From Symsagittifera roscoffensis (Eukaryota > Xenacoelomorpha > Acoela > Convolutidae): a stretch of DNA of 64,000 bases. This document shows positions 13,640 through 24,760 of the stretch, in pieces (positions within the stretch are counted from its first letter, which is position 1; every line of letters starts with the position of its first letter). A program made the position numbers and the translations under genes. Where the stretch lies: assembly GCF_963678635.1 (NCBI RefSeq), contig NC_087069.1, forward strand, positions 17,828,660 through 17,892,659, read 5' to 3'. The notes beneath the pieces were generated by a model. It saw only the letters and a program-made list of their open reading frames with translations, searched no databases and was not told the origin of the DNA.

Positions 13640-15240
13640 AATAAATATGAGTTTTTTTTAATTGAGTTTTGGAAACTTTTTATATGCGTTGTTTGTGTGT
13701 TGCTTGATAAAATGGTTGAACAATAGCCTAAATATAAAGCTTATTTGACGCTCTTCGTAAAATTTGCAAAATGGGCAACAGTTTGTGTCAAAAACTGACA
13801 AGAAAAATGAAAGCCTGAATCCACTTGAGATTTCAGGGCTTGGAGAAAAACCTGATTCCACTTGAGATTTCAGGGCTTGGAAAAATTTGTCTTTGTTCTA
13901 CAAAAGCCAATTATGCTACTGCTTGCTTCTTTGCACGCTTAAACTTAGAGTAAAAATCAACAGTTTAAATGGATTTATTTTTCATCAACGAGAGAAAAAA
14001 TTTCAAGTTTTGTACGCCATTCGAATCCAGACTCAAGATACTTCAATGTCATATATCACTCGACCCTGTCCTACGATATTTTGTGGTACCTGACTTTGCA
14101 CGGAAAATCACAAAAAAAATGGAAAAAAAACAACAACAAAAACTCACCCGTAAGCAAAGTTCGTTGAGTTTTTACTGGTCAAAGCAAAATTGATTGAATG
14201 CCTGAAAAAATTGATTTAAATCGCAATCAACCGAAAAGAAGCGACGTATTTGAAAAACCTATAAATCTGAGCTCTAGAAAAATTATATATCCAATTTTCT
14301 ACTGTATCGCTGATTGGAAGACATTATCGTTAGAGCGGCCTTGAAAACAGTTCTTTTTTTCTGACATTAATTTTTTTTCCTAAAATAAGGGGAAATATGG
14401 GTTGTCCTCCAAAGCTCAACAACAAAATTTTTCAATTACTGTGTAATTCGTGCACTTTGTTGTATGGCATTATGCTTATTCTGTTTATCATATCTAATCC
14501 AAGTGTTGTTGGTCTTTTGGACTTCATGGTTGCTGACAATTTTTCTAACCGCTGTAAAGGTTGGTGCTAAGTTGCGCCATGATTTTTCGTGGTATCTGAT
14601 TTTGCGCGTAAAACAAAGAAAAGTTGTAACAAATAGGAAAAACAACAAACCCGAAGTCAAAGTTCTTCCCTATTTTCAAAGGTCAGAAAAAACGATGAAA
14701 TGCCTAGCAAAAACTAATTTCAAATTAGCTGCAGGTGAATTTTTTGCAGGAAGAATTATTGAAACGTTCGCAATAAACAAAAAGCAGCTAATGTGAAAGA
14801 GGTATAACTATAAACTTAAGAAGAATCTCATTGAAATTTTTGTTTCGCTGGTTGGAATTTTAATATTACAGCGGCACTGAAAACGGTAATTCTTTTTTTT
14901 TCACAATAGTTTTTATTTGAAAATTTTTGGGGAAAGTTTGGGTTGTCTTATAATGGTCAAAAACGACATTTATTAGTAGAAACTTAGAGTAATATTTAGT
15001 ATTTTTTCATTGGGCTAATTCTATTATTCATATCTAATCAAAGTGTTGTTTGTCATTTGGTATCCGAGGTCGTTGACGACCTTTCTAACCGCTGGTAAGG
15101 TTTTTGTTAAGTTACGCTCTCATTCTCTGTCATTTTAAGTATGATCTAAATTGATACCTTTATTCGTTATTGCCATGACATTAATAATCACTCTTTGATT
15201 CTTTTTTTTTTAAAAAGAAGAAATAGAGTCTTGGTTTCAG
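13640..15240 (+). repeat. gypsy A non-coding module 3
   Basis: Diverged copy of the second part of modules 1 and 2: the GACAGTT-ACTGACAAG landmark is at about 13780, the ATATATCACTCGACCC landmark at 14053, and two sub-repeat ends are at 14460-14580 and 15010-15120. It is followed by gag copy 2. Confidence 0.6.
13814..13884. repeat. 37-bp direct repeat, two copies
   Basis: CCTGATTCCACTTGAGATTT-type units start at 13814 and 13851, with one substitution in the part compared. This is a local duplication inside module 3. Confidence 0.85.
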
Positions 15241-15275
15241 TTTTCTCAATCTATCGGTTTTTTTTAGGTAACCGC

Positions 15276-15610
15276 ATGTCACAGCCAGTAACTCCGGTCG
15301 TGGACGACCGATCAGATTTTTTGGAAGCAACCTCTTTTTGGTCCAAATCTACTTCGGATCTAGCCTAGGTTTGGTAAAATTGGGTTGAACATTACAATCT
15401 GGCGATTAATCTCCGCGACAGATATGACCCAAGAAGACTGAAACATCAGGCGTTGATTGCGATGACCCTCCCCCGAAAAGTGAGGCAGTAGGAACAACCA
15501 AAGACGTGTTAGCCGTTTTACGTTAAGAAAAACAAGAATAATCTGAGGCAACCAGAGCCAAAGGCCCTGAGGTAACTATCTCCTAGTGTTTATTTTTTCG
15601 AAGTAGACGA
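15276..15610 (+). pseudogene. gag remnant, copy 2 (gypsy A)
   Basis: An ATG at 15276 opens MSQPVTPVVDDRSD, clearly homologous to the gag start at 12910. Nonsense codons and frameshifts follow within 120 bp, and homology ends near 15610 where module 4 begins. Upstream lies a T-run followed by AGGTAACCGC, which is conserved in copy 1 and could be part of the leader. Confidence 0.6.
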
Positions 15611-15639
15611 AATAATAAATTCTGGGCAGTTTTTTTGGG

Positions 15640-17450
15640 TACAGTTTTCAGGTTTCTCGGAGTTCGGAGACAACTTCCCCTTAAACAGCTTCCCCATCCC
15701 ACACCTCTTGGGGCATTCCGTTTAACTCCTCAAGATTCTTGTATCAACCCACATAATCTCCCATACCCTCTGATTTTATTAAGCTGGGAGGAACGGGGGG
15801 TTAAACATGGGAAGTAATTGGGGGAATGCTCAGAGGGCCTGTGTTAGGCAGAGCGTGGAGGAAGTTTTCAAGTATTCTAACTCGCTATCTCATTGCTGAC
15901 ACATTGCTAAAAAATCATTGCTAATTTAACGATAAAATTTTCAGATTACTTAGCTCTGAATCCGTGCTAATTCAGCACTGATTTTTGTTTTTTTTTGGTA
16001 GATGTTCAATGCTAATTCATTTTTGGTGGTCTCTCTTTTTCACAAACTTCCGTTTGTTAATTTTTAAGTCAAACTAACAACTTTTTAAGTCAAAATAATT
16101 GGCATTGCAGCCTTTTTTTCTAAAACTAAAAACCATAGCTAAAGTTATTGTAACTAAAGTTATTGCAATAACAACTTTTATTATTTCCGAGGGGTATAAA
16201 CTGCTGTTTGAAAACTTTTTTCAGTTATATTACGCAGATGCATAATTTTGACTAAAAAGATTAGGATAAATCTTCTTGGGTTATTAGAAAATTATTTGAT
16301 AAAAACACAGTAAGAGACAAGGATTCCCGGATACTCCTGGAAGAAACTTTTCATTCACAATTGAATGTCGTTTTTTTTGTGTGTGGTTTGATAACAATTA
16401 TCAAACAAAAAAAAGCCTAAGTCTTTAGCTTTTTCGGCACTTTTTGTAAACTTGGCAAGATGACAACAGTTTTTGTCAAAACTTGACTAGAAAAACAAAA
16501 CTAATTTGTAAAAAAAAATCAAAATAAGTCCGAAATTTTTTTACATTTTTTTGCAGATTTTTTGATTTTTTTATTCCCAAAATGGCGCTAAGAAATTCAA
16601 AAAATTCTATTGATTAGAGCTCGTTGAAAACTTAAGGGTTTAAAGGTCTACCCTTTTCTATAAAAAAGTCAGTTACACGCCTGCTGGCTTGCTTTACTTG
16701 CTCGAAACAACATAAAAACCAAATCCAGACTACAAAAAGCTTCAATATGATAGATCACTCAATCTTATCCTATGATTTTTTATGGTACCTAAATTTGCGC
16801 GTAAAACAAAAACCACTCAAACGAAAGCAAATAAATAAACCCGAATACTAAGTTCTTTCCCATTTTCAACGGTCAGAACAAAAACGATAAAATGCCTTAC
16901 AGTAACTAAATTCAAGGTAGCTGCAGGTATGTTTAAGATGAGTCCATGAAATATTCGCAATCGATACAAAAGCAGCAATGTATTTAAAAAAACGGTAACT
17001 ATTAGCTTCAGAAAAAATTATACATTTTATTCTGCTTCGCTGTTGGGAGATTATGATTAGAGCGGCACTGACAACACCGTTTCTGTCTTTTTGACTTTAA
17101 CTTTCCTTTTTACTGTTTTAAGGGAAAATGTGGTTGTCTATTAACGGTCGGCAACTGCGTTTTTTATTTGAAATTTAGTTGAATTATAGTGCGGCGTATT
17201 TAGCGCACTTATTATCATGTCATTATGCTTGATCTGTATAGCATATACTATCCAAGTGTAGGTTGTCATTTGGACTCGACACTCATTGATGACCTGTCTA
17301 ATCGCTGCTAAAAATTGTGTCAAAATATGCTCGCCTTCTATGCCAATTTATGTAAGATCTAAGTTGATATCTTTCTTCGTTCATGTCAAGACATTACTAT
17401 TTATTCTAATTTACTCAGTTTTAAACTTACAGGTTACACAAGAGTCTTGC
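15640..17450 (+). repeat. gypsy A non-coding module 4
   Basis: Starts with the CCCATCCCACACCTCTTGGG segment shared with module 1 (about 8230) and carries the same landmarks: TTATTTCCGAGGGGTATAAA at 16178, the GACAGTT-like segment at about 16455, and a sub-repeat end at 17210-17300. It leads into gag copy 3. Confidence 0.6.
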
Positions 17451-17469
17451 TTACAGTTTCTGTGGTTGA

Positions 17470-18240
17470 AAGTTTTTCGGGGTACATAGCACAGAGTCAG
17501 CAGTTCCGGTTATTGAGAACCAAACAGATTTTTCGGAAGAAGCCTTTTTGGTCTAAATCTACTCCGATTTACCGTTTCCTACAAAATTATCCACATACGA
17601 ACATCAGTACAATTTCAATCAAAGTCTTCTTCGAAAATTGTGAAGTGTTATTCCAGATGGAAAATAACTTCCTTCTGGAAAAACAAAAATGTACGTCTCC
17701 AAGTCTATAATGCAGTACCTGCCAATCGGTAGAGCCGGGAGACATTCGGTCTGCTTTGACGGGCCAAGTAGCCCTGTCCGACTGGTTATTGGCGCAAGAG
17801 AAAGAAGTAGTCAGAGACACATAAGTCGCACCGATAGGCTTCAGGATTGTACAGAGAAAATTATGTATAGATCCAGCTGCAATTCCGGAAGATACAGTAA
17901 AGTCAGCCCTGCTTTAGAAAAAAGGATCAAAAAGGGGGGGGGGACCAGTTTGAAGAAACAACTTGGAAGTTTCTCAGCTTCGGGATATCAGGACCATTTT
18001 GCTTAAAGTTCATCCCAGAATTTCCGATTTAAACAGAAACTAACGTTTTCAGTATATAATAGGAAGTTTTCGGACAGGAATTATTGGGCGAAATCAAACT
18101 CGAACAGACAAAAAGGGGCAAAATCTGAAGATTCCAAATCTTGTTACTTTCTTTTGTGGTTATAAAGTTACGCCGAATCATAAACAAAAATATATAGCTC
18201 GAGGTGCCACTAACTGGAATTGCAACAGCAATGGTCATTT
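17470..18240 (+). pseudogene. gag remnant, copy 3, with damaged zinc knuckle (gypsy A)
   Basis: The third copy of the gag start is at about 17490 (its ATG is lost). It is followed by FFENCEVLFQMEN at about 17625 and the region homologous to 13400-13520. Near 18205 a frame reads WNCNSNGHFTK, a partial CCHC knuckle lacking its first Cys. Frames change several times and stops are frequent. A 10-G run at 17934-17943 may itself contain a length error. Confidence 0.55.
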
Positions 18241-18429
18241 TACGAAAATATCAAGTTTAGTAATGGGGCAAAGGTTGATACCGAATTGGACGAGACGACC
18301 AATTAAGGCTGCAATTTCATTACTTCTGGTGCAGAATCTGATTGTACAATTTCCAGCTTTAGTAGCAACAGAGTAAGTGAAGAAGCTAGAAGTTGTCAAT
18401 GCAGCGACATTCATTACAAAAAGCATCAA

Positions 18430-20400
18430 GCTCACCCTACGATGTGCAAATTTTTTTTTCAAAGCGACGGTGCGCGAGAGCAGATCGGCACCTTTGTGAA
18501 CAGATGCACATCGGATCTGATTGTCAAGCACGCAGCAACGGCTCAGATTTTGTCCGGTCACAAAACCTCGTTAGATCAAATATATGTGGGCTACAATCGG
18601 CGAGGTATATCGGCAATTAATTTTTTTTGAGCTTGAAGTGGAATGTAAAATTGGCTCAGTTTCTTCTTTCTGAGAGCCGCACAAAATCTCACTTGGTCGT
18701 TACCTCCAGTCGACGCACGTCCAATCTTGACCTTCAATCTGGACCTCCATCAAGTATTCTCTACATTCAACTACCCATTGATTCCGATTGATGAAAGAAG
18801 ACATTGTGTTCCGGTGCATAATTAAGGGAAAAGGGGGAGGCGAAAATGTAAAGCCCATTAGAAAGGGTCATTTTAAGAAAATGAACCAGTGCACGAGTGA
18901 ACACTTTATCGCAGTATAGTGATCACAGCAAACAATAACTGTACGAAAAATTTGGCCATGGATGCTATTCCATGAATGGCGAATTTCATTAAAACCCTAC
19001 CAGGTGCCAAACCTTTCAGAGTTATTGGACTCAGCCGCACAAATCATCGCTTTCAAAAATGTTGGAAATGCAAGCATGCTTTTAATCAGATCAAGTTAAG
19101 AGAGCAAGTCTTTAGCCATTGCAATTTCAAAACTATTTGTGGTGAACACCCGGGCACGTGAAAATTTCAGATTGGCTTCTATGTTCTCATCCACATTCCC
19201 AAAAAAGTTCAAAAATCAATGGATAACACACTATAAGGACTGCCCGGCGTATTCTTTGCCTTGGATGATAGCCTTTTCTTTCTAAAGGTTCGGTGATTGG
19301 CCACAATTTTCTAGTAGGGAAAGTTTTGGTTCGTCAATCAGAGGAGATGTTTGCCCACAAATGCGATTTCTCTTTAAACCATTAGACGTGGCTGGGTGCT
19401 CAAACCAAATCCGAAGTTTCTCGTCCAAAGCGTTCGAAGATAGATGCGGTATTAGCTCTTGAAGCCCTATGGCTCTTTACTCAAGTCGTTCGTGTGTTTT
19501 CTTAATCAACTTCAAAGATTCGTACTGAATGTAAAGGCTAATTCCGACCACTTACGCTCATATCCTAAATCCAGCAACCAGCGAACATTTGAGTTGAGTG
19601 AGGTTCATCAAATCGCATTTGGAAACATTCTGGGTCTGATTAGGTAAGTCACAGACATGTATCATTATGATCCAACTCGTCCTACGAGGGTGAAGGTTGA
19701 CGCAAGTCACAGCGGTTTGCGAGCTGCACTAGAACAGGAAATCGAGAGGAAATCGAGTCTGCTTTTGCTTCACGCTCTCTGAACTATCAGGAAAATAAAT
19801 ATAGAGCAAAAAAAAACGGAATTACTCCCTTTTTTTGCGCGGACTTGATTGTGTACTCATTTACTTGGCAATCGCTTTGAAGTGCAAAGGGTCATAAAGG
19901 TTTTTTTCAGCACTCAAATCAAATTGGAGAATTAAAACCCACCAGACCCAACAAACACGTTGGGCAGATCAGTTTTTACCTTTTCAATTTCAGGGATGTT
20001 TTTATAGCGGGTAGTAATTTATGCATAGTCAATTATAGATCCCGTTTCTCTATATTTGAATCATGTGGTGAATGTCGTGATGAATATGTGGTTAATTGTC
20101 TTATTAAACTTTTCGATGCATCCTATTACCTCGTTGATGGGTTCAATGTCCCAAAACTGGTGCACAAAAATCCTGCGAAACCTTAAATCATGTCTCAAAT
20201 CATGCTGAGTCATCTAGTTGTAACCTTATCTTGGTTGATAATCGTTTTGAGAAAGTTTTCAATGATATTACAAATCCACGTGAGAGCGATAAATCCCGGA
20301 ATGCACATTTCGACCAATCAACCAAGTTTCGAAAGCAATGCCGACTGTAGAACACATCATTCCCAATCATAACTAATTTCAATTATATTCAAGCAAGGAT
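18430..20400 (+). pseudogene. gypsy A pol remnant: protease, RT, RNase H, integrase
   Basis: Decayed but ordered domains are visible. A protease-like segment lies at about 18440-18600. RT at about 18960-19290 shows FRVIGLSRTNHRF, then HAFNQIKLRE, then GVFFALDDSLFF, where the usual YxDD is ALDD. RNase H at about 19690-19850 shows VKVDASHSGLRAALEQEIE, then a SLNYQENKYRAK-like frame. Integrase core at about 19945-20160 has a VNYRSRFSIFESCGE-like frame. The RT-RH-IN order identifies the Ty3/gypsy type. Many stops and frameshifts mean no active product. The integrase assignment is the weakest. Confidence 0.6.
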
Positions 20401-20790
20401 GACATCTGACCAATATAGGGCTACAAATATCAGTTTTCCCTCTCGACCAAACATCATCAAGAAAAGATGACATCTGGCCGCTACAATTCAACAAAACGCC
20501 TGCCTTACTTCTCGACCAATCAGATTGCAGCAACTATTAAGTCCGACCATCACGAGAGGGCGACTTAAATTATTCACAATATCTTTTTCAATCAAATCGC
20601 GGCATCACAAACTCATGCAAATTTGCCCCTTTCCCAACTTTTTCTCATAAATTACTGCCAACTTTGAAACTGAAACTTCTTCTCACGCTAATAAACCCAA
20701 TTCCCCATCCCGTCAGTTGACTGGTGAACCCTCAGTTTTGGTACATTTTACGGTTGTTGTATCTCATTTACCACATTCTCTTTTTTTCCA
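20401..20790. other. no gene; short direct repeat
   Basis: Segment between the gypsy A pol remnant and the exon candidate. A GATGACATCTG(A/G)CC motif occurs at about 20398 and 20466. I see nothing else. Confidence 0.5.
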
Positions 20791-20791
20791 G

Positions 20792-21239
20792 AGCTTCATG
20801 GATATGTCTGCCACCGTGATTACAGTTTTGAGCGACTGTTGAATCAGTTTAAGCCATTGGACAGACACTTGTTCCGCGGGGGGGGGGGGGGGGGGTTGGT
20901 CGCGCAGAGTGATGCGATCTGGAGAGGTTCGCTCTCGATGGACGAGTTTAGCAGAGAGAATATCGATTCTGAAGGGCACGTATGTCGATTACTCGCGAAT
21001 CTTCATTCACGCCGGCTCAAGGCGGAAAAATTGGAAAGGCTGGCCCGCCCCATCCCCGAGAAAGTTTGCACAACTTGAGCAAATTAAAGAAGTCCATTGT
21101 TTCCCCAGATAAGAAATCATTATCTGGTCTAGTGGGTATTCTTAAGTCATTCTTTCTTTCGGAGATTACAAACAAAGATCATAGCCTTCCTCCGTTGAAA
21201 CGAACTCTTCCCAAGAATGACTATGAAGAATTCATCTGA
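20792..21239 (+). CDS. possible 3'-terminal exon of an unrecognised gene
   Basis: A good acceptor (TTTTTTTCCAG, AG at 20790-20791) opens a frame reading LHGYVCHRDYSFERLLNQF, followed by an 18-G run (20878-20895). Beyond the run the same frame closes at 21078, while another frame (20982-21239) stays open to a stop at 21239 and is Lys/Ser/Pro-rich. AATAAA lies 50 bp further on. If the G-run length is wrong by one or two bases the two parts would join. I do not recognise the protein. It could also be the 3' end of the gypsy element. Confidence 0.3.
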
Positions 21240-21288
21240 ATTGAGATATTTTGAAGTTACTATGTTTAAGGATTGTCCACAGTGTAAC

Positions 21289-21294
21289 AATAAA
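21289..21294 (+). promoter_or_regulatory. AATAAA polyadenylation signal candidate
   Basis: Lies 50 nt after the stop at 21239, in an AT-rich stretch. It supports, weakly, transcription ending here. Confidence 0.35.
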
Positions 21295-21870
21295 GATAAA
21301 AATGCATCGTCACATTTTATTTAATTCTTCTTATCTTAGAACGCCCTAATGAGGATGTTCCATTGGACAAAGCTAATTCTTTCCAAGACAATTTGTGGAA
21401 TCAAATCGGACAGACCGGTTTTAAAATAACTTTCAGCCATGATAACGTGGTCGGTTGGCGTGAAAATTAATACGTTCTTAAATTCATATTTTGTTGAGTT
21501 CATATATAGTCTAGTTGATTCCAATTTCCACCGATAGACTGTCTTCTCGTTTTGATCTGGATAACTAACATCTGGAACAGGACCTGATCACTGGCGAGAA
21601 ACGCCGCGAACAATTTGATAGCCGGTCAAGCATCAAAGTCGTCAAAAAGGGGTAGTCAAGCCTGTCGCATGCATTTCGAGGCGTTGGAGCGTTTAGCAAT
21701 GTCAGCTAACCAGTGGCTGGCACTAGAGAAGAACATCTCTCACAAGATGGAGTTCTAACTCTCAAAATTCTGAATGAGAGAAATTAAGCTTTGGCAGCGA
21801 CCCTCAGGTTGAAAATATCCGCAGGATTTTTGCGGTTCTGGTGCCCGAGTCGAGATTTTTCACCTAATTT

Positions 21871-22055
21871 GAAGCAAGATTTGAGCGGTTTGAGCGGTTT
21901 TTTTTAGACAATTACGCTCAAAATCTTGCTTCAAAACGAGCGGTTTGAGCGGTTTTTGAACGGTTTATCTAAAAAAACCGCTCAAAACCGCGCAAGATTT
22001 GAACGGTTTTGAGCGGTTTATCTAAAAAAAATCGCTCAAAAACCGCGCAAGATTT
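21871..22055. repeat. inverted/tandem GAGCGGTTT repeat cluster, left of the tRNA
   Basis: A hairpin of about 17 bp has its left arm at 21871-21887 (GAAGCAAGATTTGAGCG) and its right arm at 21915-21932. Two tandem units of about 50 bp follow (about 21958-22000 and 22011-22055). Each combines GAGCGGTTTATCT, A7-8, CGCTC and CCGCGCAAGATTT, so each unit is a small hairpin. Confidence 0.85.
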
Positions 22056-22061
22056 AATAAT

Positions 22062-22066
22062 AAAAA
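22062..22066 (-). terminator. Pol III T-run terminator
   Basis: TTTTT on the minus strand, 2 nt after the discriminator base of the tRNA-like gene. Confidence 0.65.
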
Positions 22067-22068
22067 GT

Positions 22069-22141
22069 CGACCACAGAGGGATTCGAACCCGCAATCTTC
22101 TGATTCGAAGTCAGACGCCTTATCCGTTAGTCTATGCGGAC
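22069..22141 (-). tRNA. tRNA-Arg (anticodon UCG), possibly a pseudogene
   Basis: A 73-nt cloverleaf can be drawn on the minus strand: acceptor GTCCGCA/TGTGGTC with one T-T mismatch; D stem GACT/AGGC with one mismatch; a perfect 5-bp anticodon stem TCTGA/TCAGA around the loop CTTCGAA, giving UCG; a 5-nt variable loop; and a T stem with one mismatch around TTCGAAT. Box B (GGTTCGAATCC) is intact. The 3' CCA is not encoded, as usual in eukaryotes, and a T5 terminator follows. Three stem mismatches and the repeat surroundings leave open a tRNA pseudogene or tRNA-derived repeat. Confidence 0.7.
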
Positions 22142-22142
22142 T

Positions 22143-22185
22143 TGCTGGAAAACCGCTCGAATCTTGAGCGGTTTTTGAGCGGGAT
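22143..22185. repeat. GAGCGG repeat, right of the tRNA
   Basis: AAACCGCTCGAATCTTGAGCGGTTTTTGAGCGG, two head-to-head copies of the motif found on the other side of the tRNA. Confidence 0.8.
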
Positions 22186-22268
22186 CTCGACCCGGGTGTC
22201 AAATGGAGACTGAGCAGTTGCCGTCCTCGACCTAAATTTAAATTTGACCATCTTATTATTCATTACTC

Positions 22269-23255
22269 AGAGAAAATGGAAATATTCAGGACAAAATGAG
22301 TCAGTAAATCGGGGAAAGAATTAATCAACCTATTTGGAGGCATGTTTTCCGTATAACTGGGAGTACGTAACTTACTGAGAAATGAAGGTTATCAGAAGCA
22401 CATTTCGCTTTGCTTTAAATCAAGCTTTTCTAGGAATTCAGACTTCTATGACCAAAAGGTCGGAAGCGACCAGCAACGAAAACTCAATCCGCCTATTTTT
22501 CGTCTTCCCCCTCGATGAGTGCTGTCCTCTTCGTCAACCGGTTACCACGGGCGCTAAGATTGCTGACATTACAGTCGTGGTCCCCATTTGACTACAAGCA
22601 GCTTAAACTTCAGTGAGACCAAGGCAATCTAAGATAGTTATCGTGAAAGAAAACTCTTCAGACGCTTCGGGTGTTGAGCCCGCGCGCGGCAATTCCAATC
22701 CGGTAGTGGATCTTACCATCTTCTCGTCCACGTCTGAAGGACGCATAGATTGCCCCACTGTCAAAGTGCTTTAGCCTTCCAAAACTCCTTTGTCAAGTGT
22801 CCGGATCACTTTTCCATATCGTCAGATGAAGAACTCAACCTTCAATAAGGGTCCAAGTTCTAATTTGTTTTATTCCAGATAGTGCCGATGTTACGATACA
22901 TCCTAATGGCTCAGTTGAAGCAAAAGGCGCTCCTCCGCCTCAAGTTCACTACGGACATCTTCACGTAGAAAAAAAAGAAGATTTTCGTTAGTGCTGTTCT
23001 TCATACCATCATTGAGGTCACAGCACAATATTCGACCCCTTTACTACCTCCGGTCACAAGCCCCGAAGTCGTCACTCTTTTTAAAAAAAAAAACGTTCAA
23101 TTTGCTCAGTCAGGTTCAGTAAGTCCATCCACTCAGGATCACTCACGAGGTAAATGTTTTCAGGAACCCCAGAAATATTTTTTTTAAATGTTTTTTTTCC
23201 TTGGCAAACTTCGGAGATTTGTTTCGGAGGGATGAGAAATAGGCAAAACTGTTAG
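22269..23255. repeat. ~1 kb tandem duplication, copy 1
   Basis: Begins GAGAAAATGGAAATATTC and ends in AGGCAAAACTGTTAG. It matches 23270-24262 throughout with scattered substitutions and indels. A plus-strand frame (KIVIVKENSSDASGV, then VDLTIFSSTSEGRI) is conserved between the copies but is broken by a TAG here. No family recognised. Confidence 0.9.
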
Positions 23256-23269
23256 AAATAGTTAGAAGC

Positions 23270-24262
23270 AGAGAAAATGGAAATAATCCGGACAAAATGA
23301 GTCAGTAACTACGGGGAAAAGAATTAATCATTCTATTTGGAGGCAATTTTCCGTGTAAGCTGGAGTACGTAACTTACTGAGAAATTATGGTTATCAGAAG
23401 CACACTTCGGTTTGCTTTAAATCAAACTTTTCTAGCTTCTAGGAATTCAGATTTCTCTTACCAAAAAAGTCGGAAGCGACAGGCAACGACAACTCAATCC
23501 GCCAATTTTTCGTCTTCCACCTCGATGACTGCTGTCCTCTTCGTCAACCGGTTACCACGCGCGCCAAGATTGCTGACTTTACAGTCGTGGTCCCCATTTG
23601 ACTACAAGCAGCTTAAACTTCCATGAGACCAGGCAATCTAAGATAGTTATCGTGAAAGAAAACTCTTCAAACGCTTCGGGTGTTCAGCCCGCGCAAGGCG
23701 ATTGCAATCCGTTAGTGGATCTTACCATCTTCTCGTCCACGTCTGAGGGACGCATCGGTTGCCCCAATGTCAAAGTGCTTTCGCCTTCGAAAACTCCTTT
23801 GTCAAGTGTCCGGATCACTTTTCGATATCGTCGAATGAAGAACTCAACCTTCAGTAAGGGTCCAAGTTCGAATTTGTTTTATTCCAGCTATTGCCGATGT
23901 TACGATTCATCCTGATGGCTCAGTTGGGGACAAAAGGCGCTCCTCCGCCTCAAGTTCACTACGGACAACTTCACGCAGAAAGAAACAAAAAAGGTTTTCG
24001 GTAGTCATGTTCTTCATGCCATCAATGAGGTCACAGCACATTCCACCCCAATACTACCTCCGGTCACAAGCCCCGAAGTGGTCATTCATTAAAAAAAAAC
24101 GTTCAATTTGCTCAATTAGGTTCAGTAAGTCCGTCCACTCAGGATCACTCACGTAGGTAAATGTTTTCAGGAGCCCCAGAAACATTTTTTGAAAGTGTTT
24201 TTTTTTTCCTCGGCAAACATCGAAGATTTGTTTCGGAACGATGAGAAACAGTCAAAACTGTT
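23270..24262. repeat. ~1 kb tandem duplication, copy 2
   Basis: Second copy. The plus-strand frame at 23598-23915 is open for 105 codons here. After it, GTAAGGGTCCAAG...TTTTATTCCAG could be a ~35-nt intron, with a frame IHPDGSV resuming behind it. Whether this was ever a gene is unclear. Confidence 0.9.
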
Positions 24263-24414
24263 TTCGCTCATCAATAACGTTGACTACATTTTCTTTCATT
24301 ATTTCTACTTCGCTTGATTACTCCAGTAAATATTTTGTCTTTATATCAAATAGTCATTTCGAATTAAACGTGTCAACGAATAGTCAACTAGAGCCAAAAA
24401 GTTGAAATAGCTAT

Positions 24415-24760
24415 GTACTTTGTGGTACCCAAAAGTGATCCCGGAAGAAAGAAATTGTGCGGGTTAGTTGGCGTACTTATTATTATGACCTTATGCTTAT
24501 TCTTTTTATCAAAGCCAAAAGTTTTTGATCATTTGGATTCGAGGTCGTTAAACATCTCTCTAACTGTGCTAATGTTGGTGCTAAATTTTGCTCTCGGTCT
24601 CTGTCAATCAAAGTGGGATCTAATTTGATACCTTTGTTTGTTATTGTCATGACATTACTATTCATTCTATTATACTTAAATATTTACATACAAGATGAAG
24701 TATAATTTTGGTTTTGGTCTTTTCGATCTAGAGTGTATCGAAGTACCACAGGAATACAGT
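24415..24760 (+). repeat. partial gypsy A leader module
   Basis: Carries the same ordered landmarks as 14460-15200 (TATGACCTTATGCTTATTC, GATCATTTGGATTCGAGGTCG, TTATTGTCATGACATTA), showing that the module also occurs away from the main array. Confidence 0.6.

Larger units (their letters stand above)
8200..20400 (+). mobile_element. gypsy A: array of gypsy-type leader modules and broken gag genes ending in a decayed pol
   Basis: Four related non-coding modules of about 1.6-2.5 kb (8200-10700, 10730-12860, 13640-15240, 15640-17450) lie head to tail. Three are followed by recognisable gag beginnings. The last copy continues through gag, zinc knuckle, protease, RT, RNase H and integrase remnants to about 20.4 kb. 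The modules behave like the LTR plus untranslated leader of one Ty3/gypsy family, piled up by nested insertion or unequal recombination. Every coding copy has stops and frameshifts. The exact LTR ends were not determined. Confidence 0.6.

Noticed and set aside
21871-22185. CRISPR-like array
   Set aside because: Units are inverted and of unequal length, there are no unique spacers, and the context is eukaryotic.
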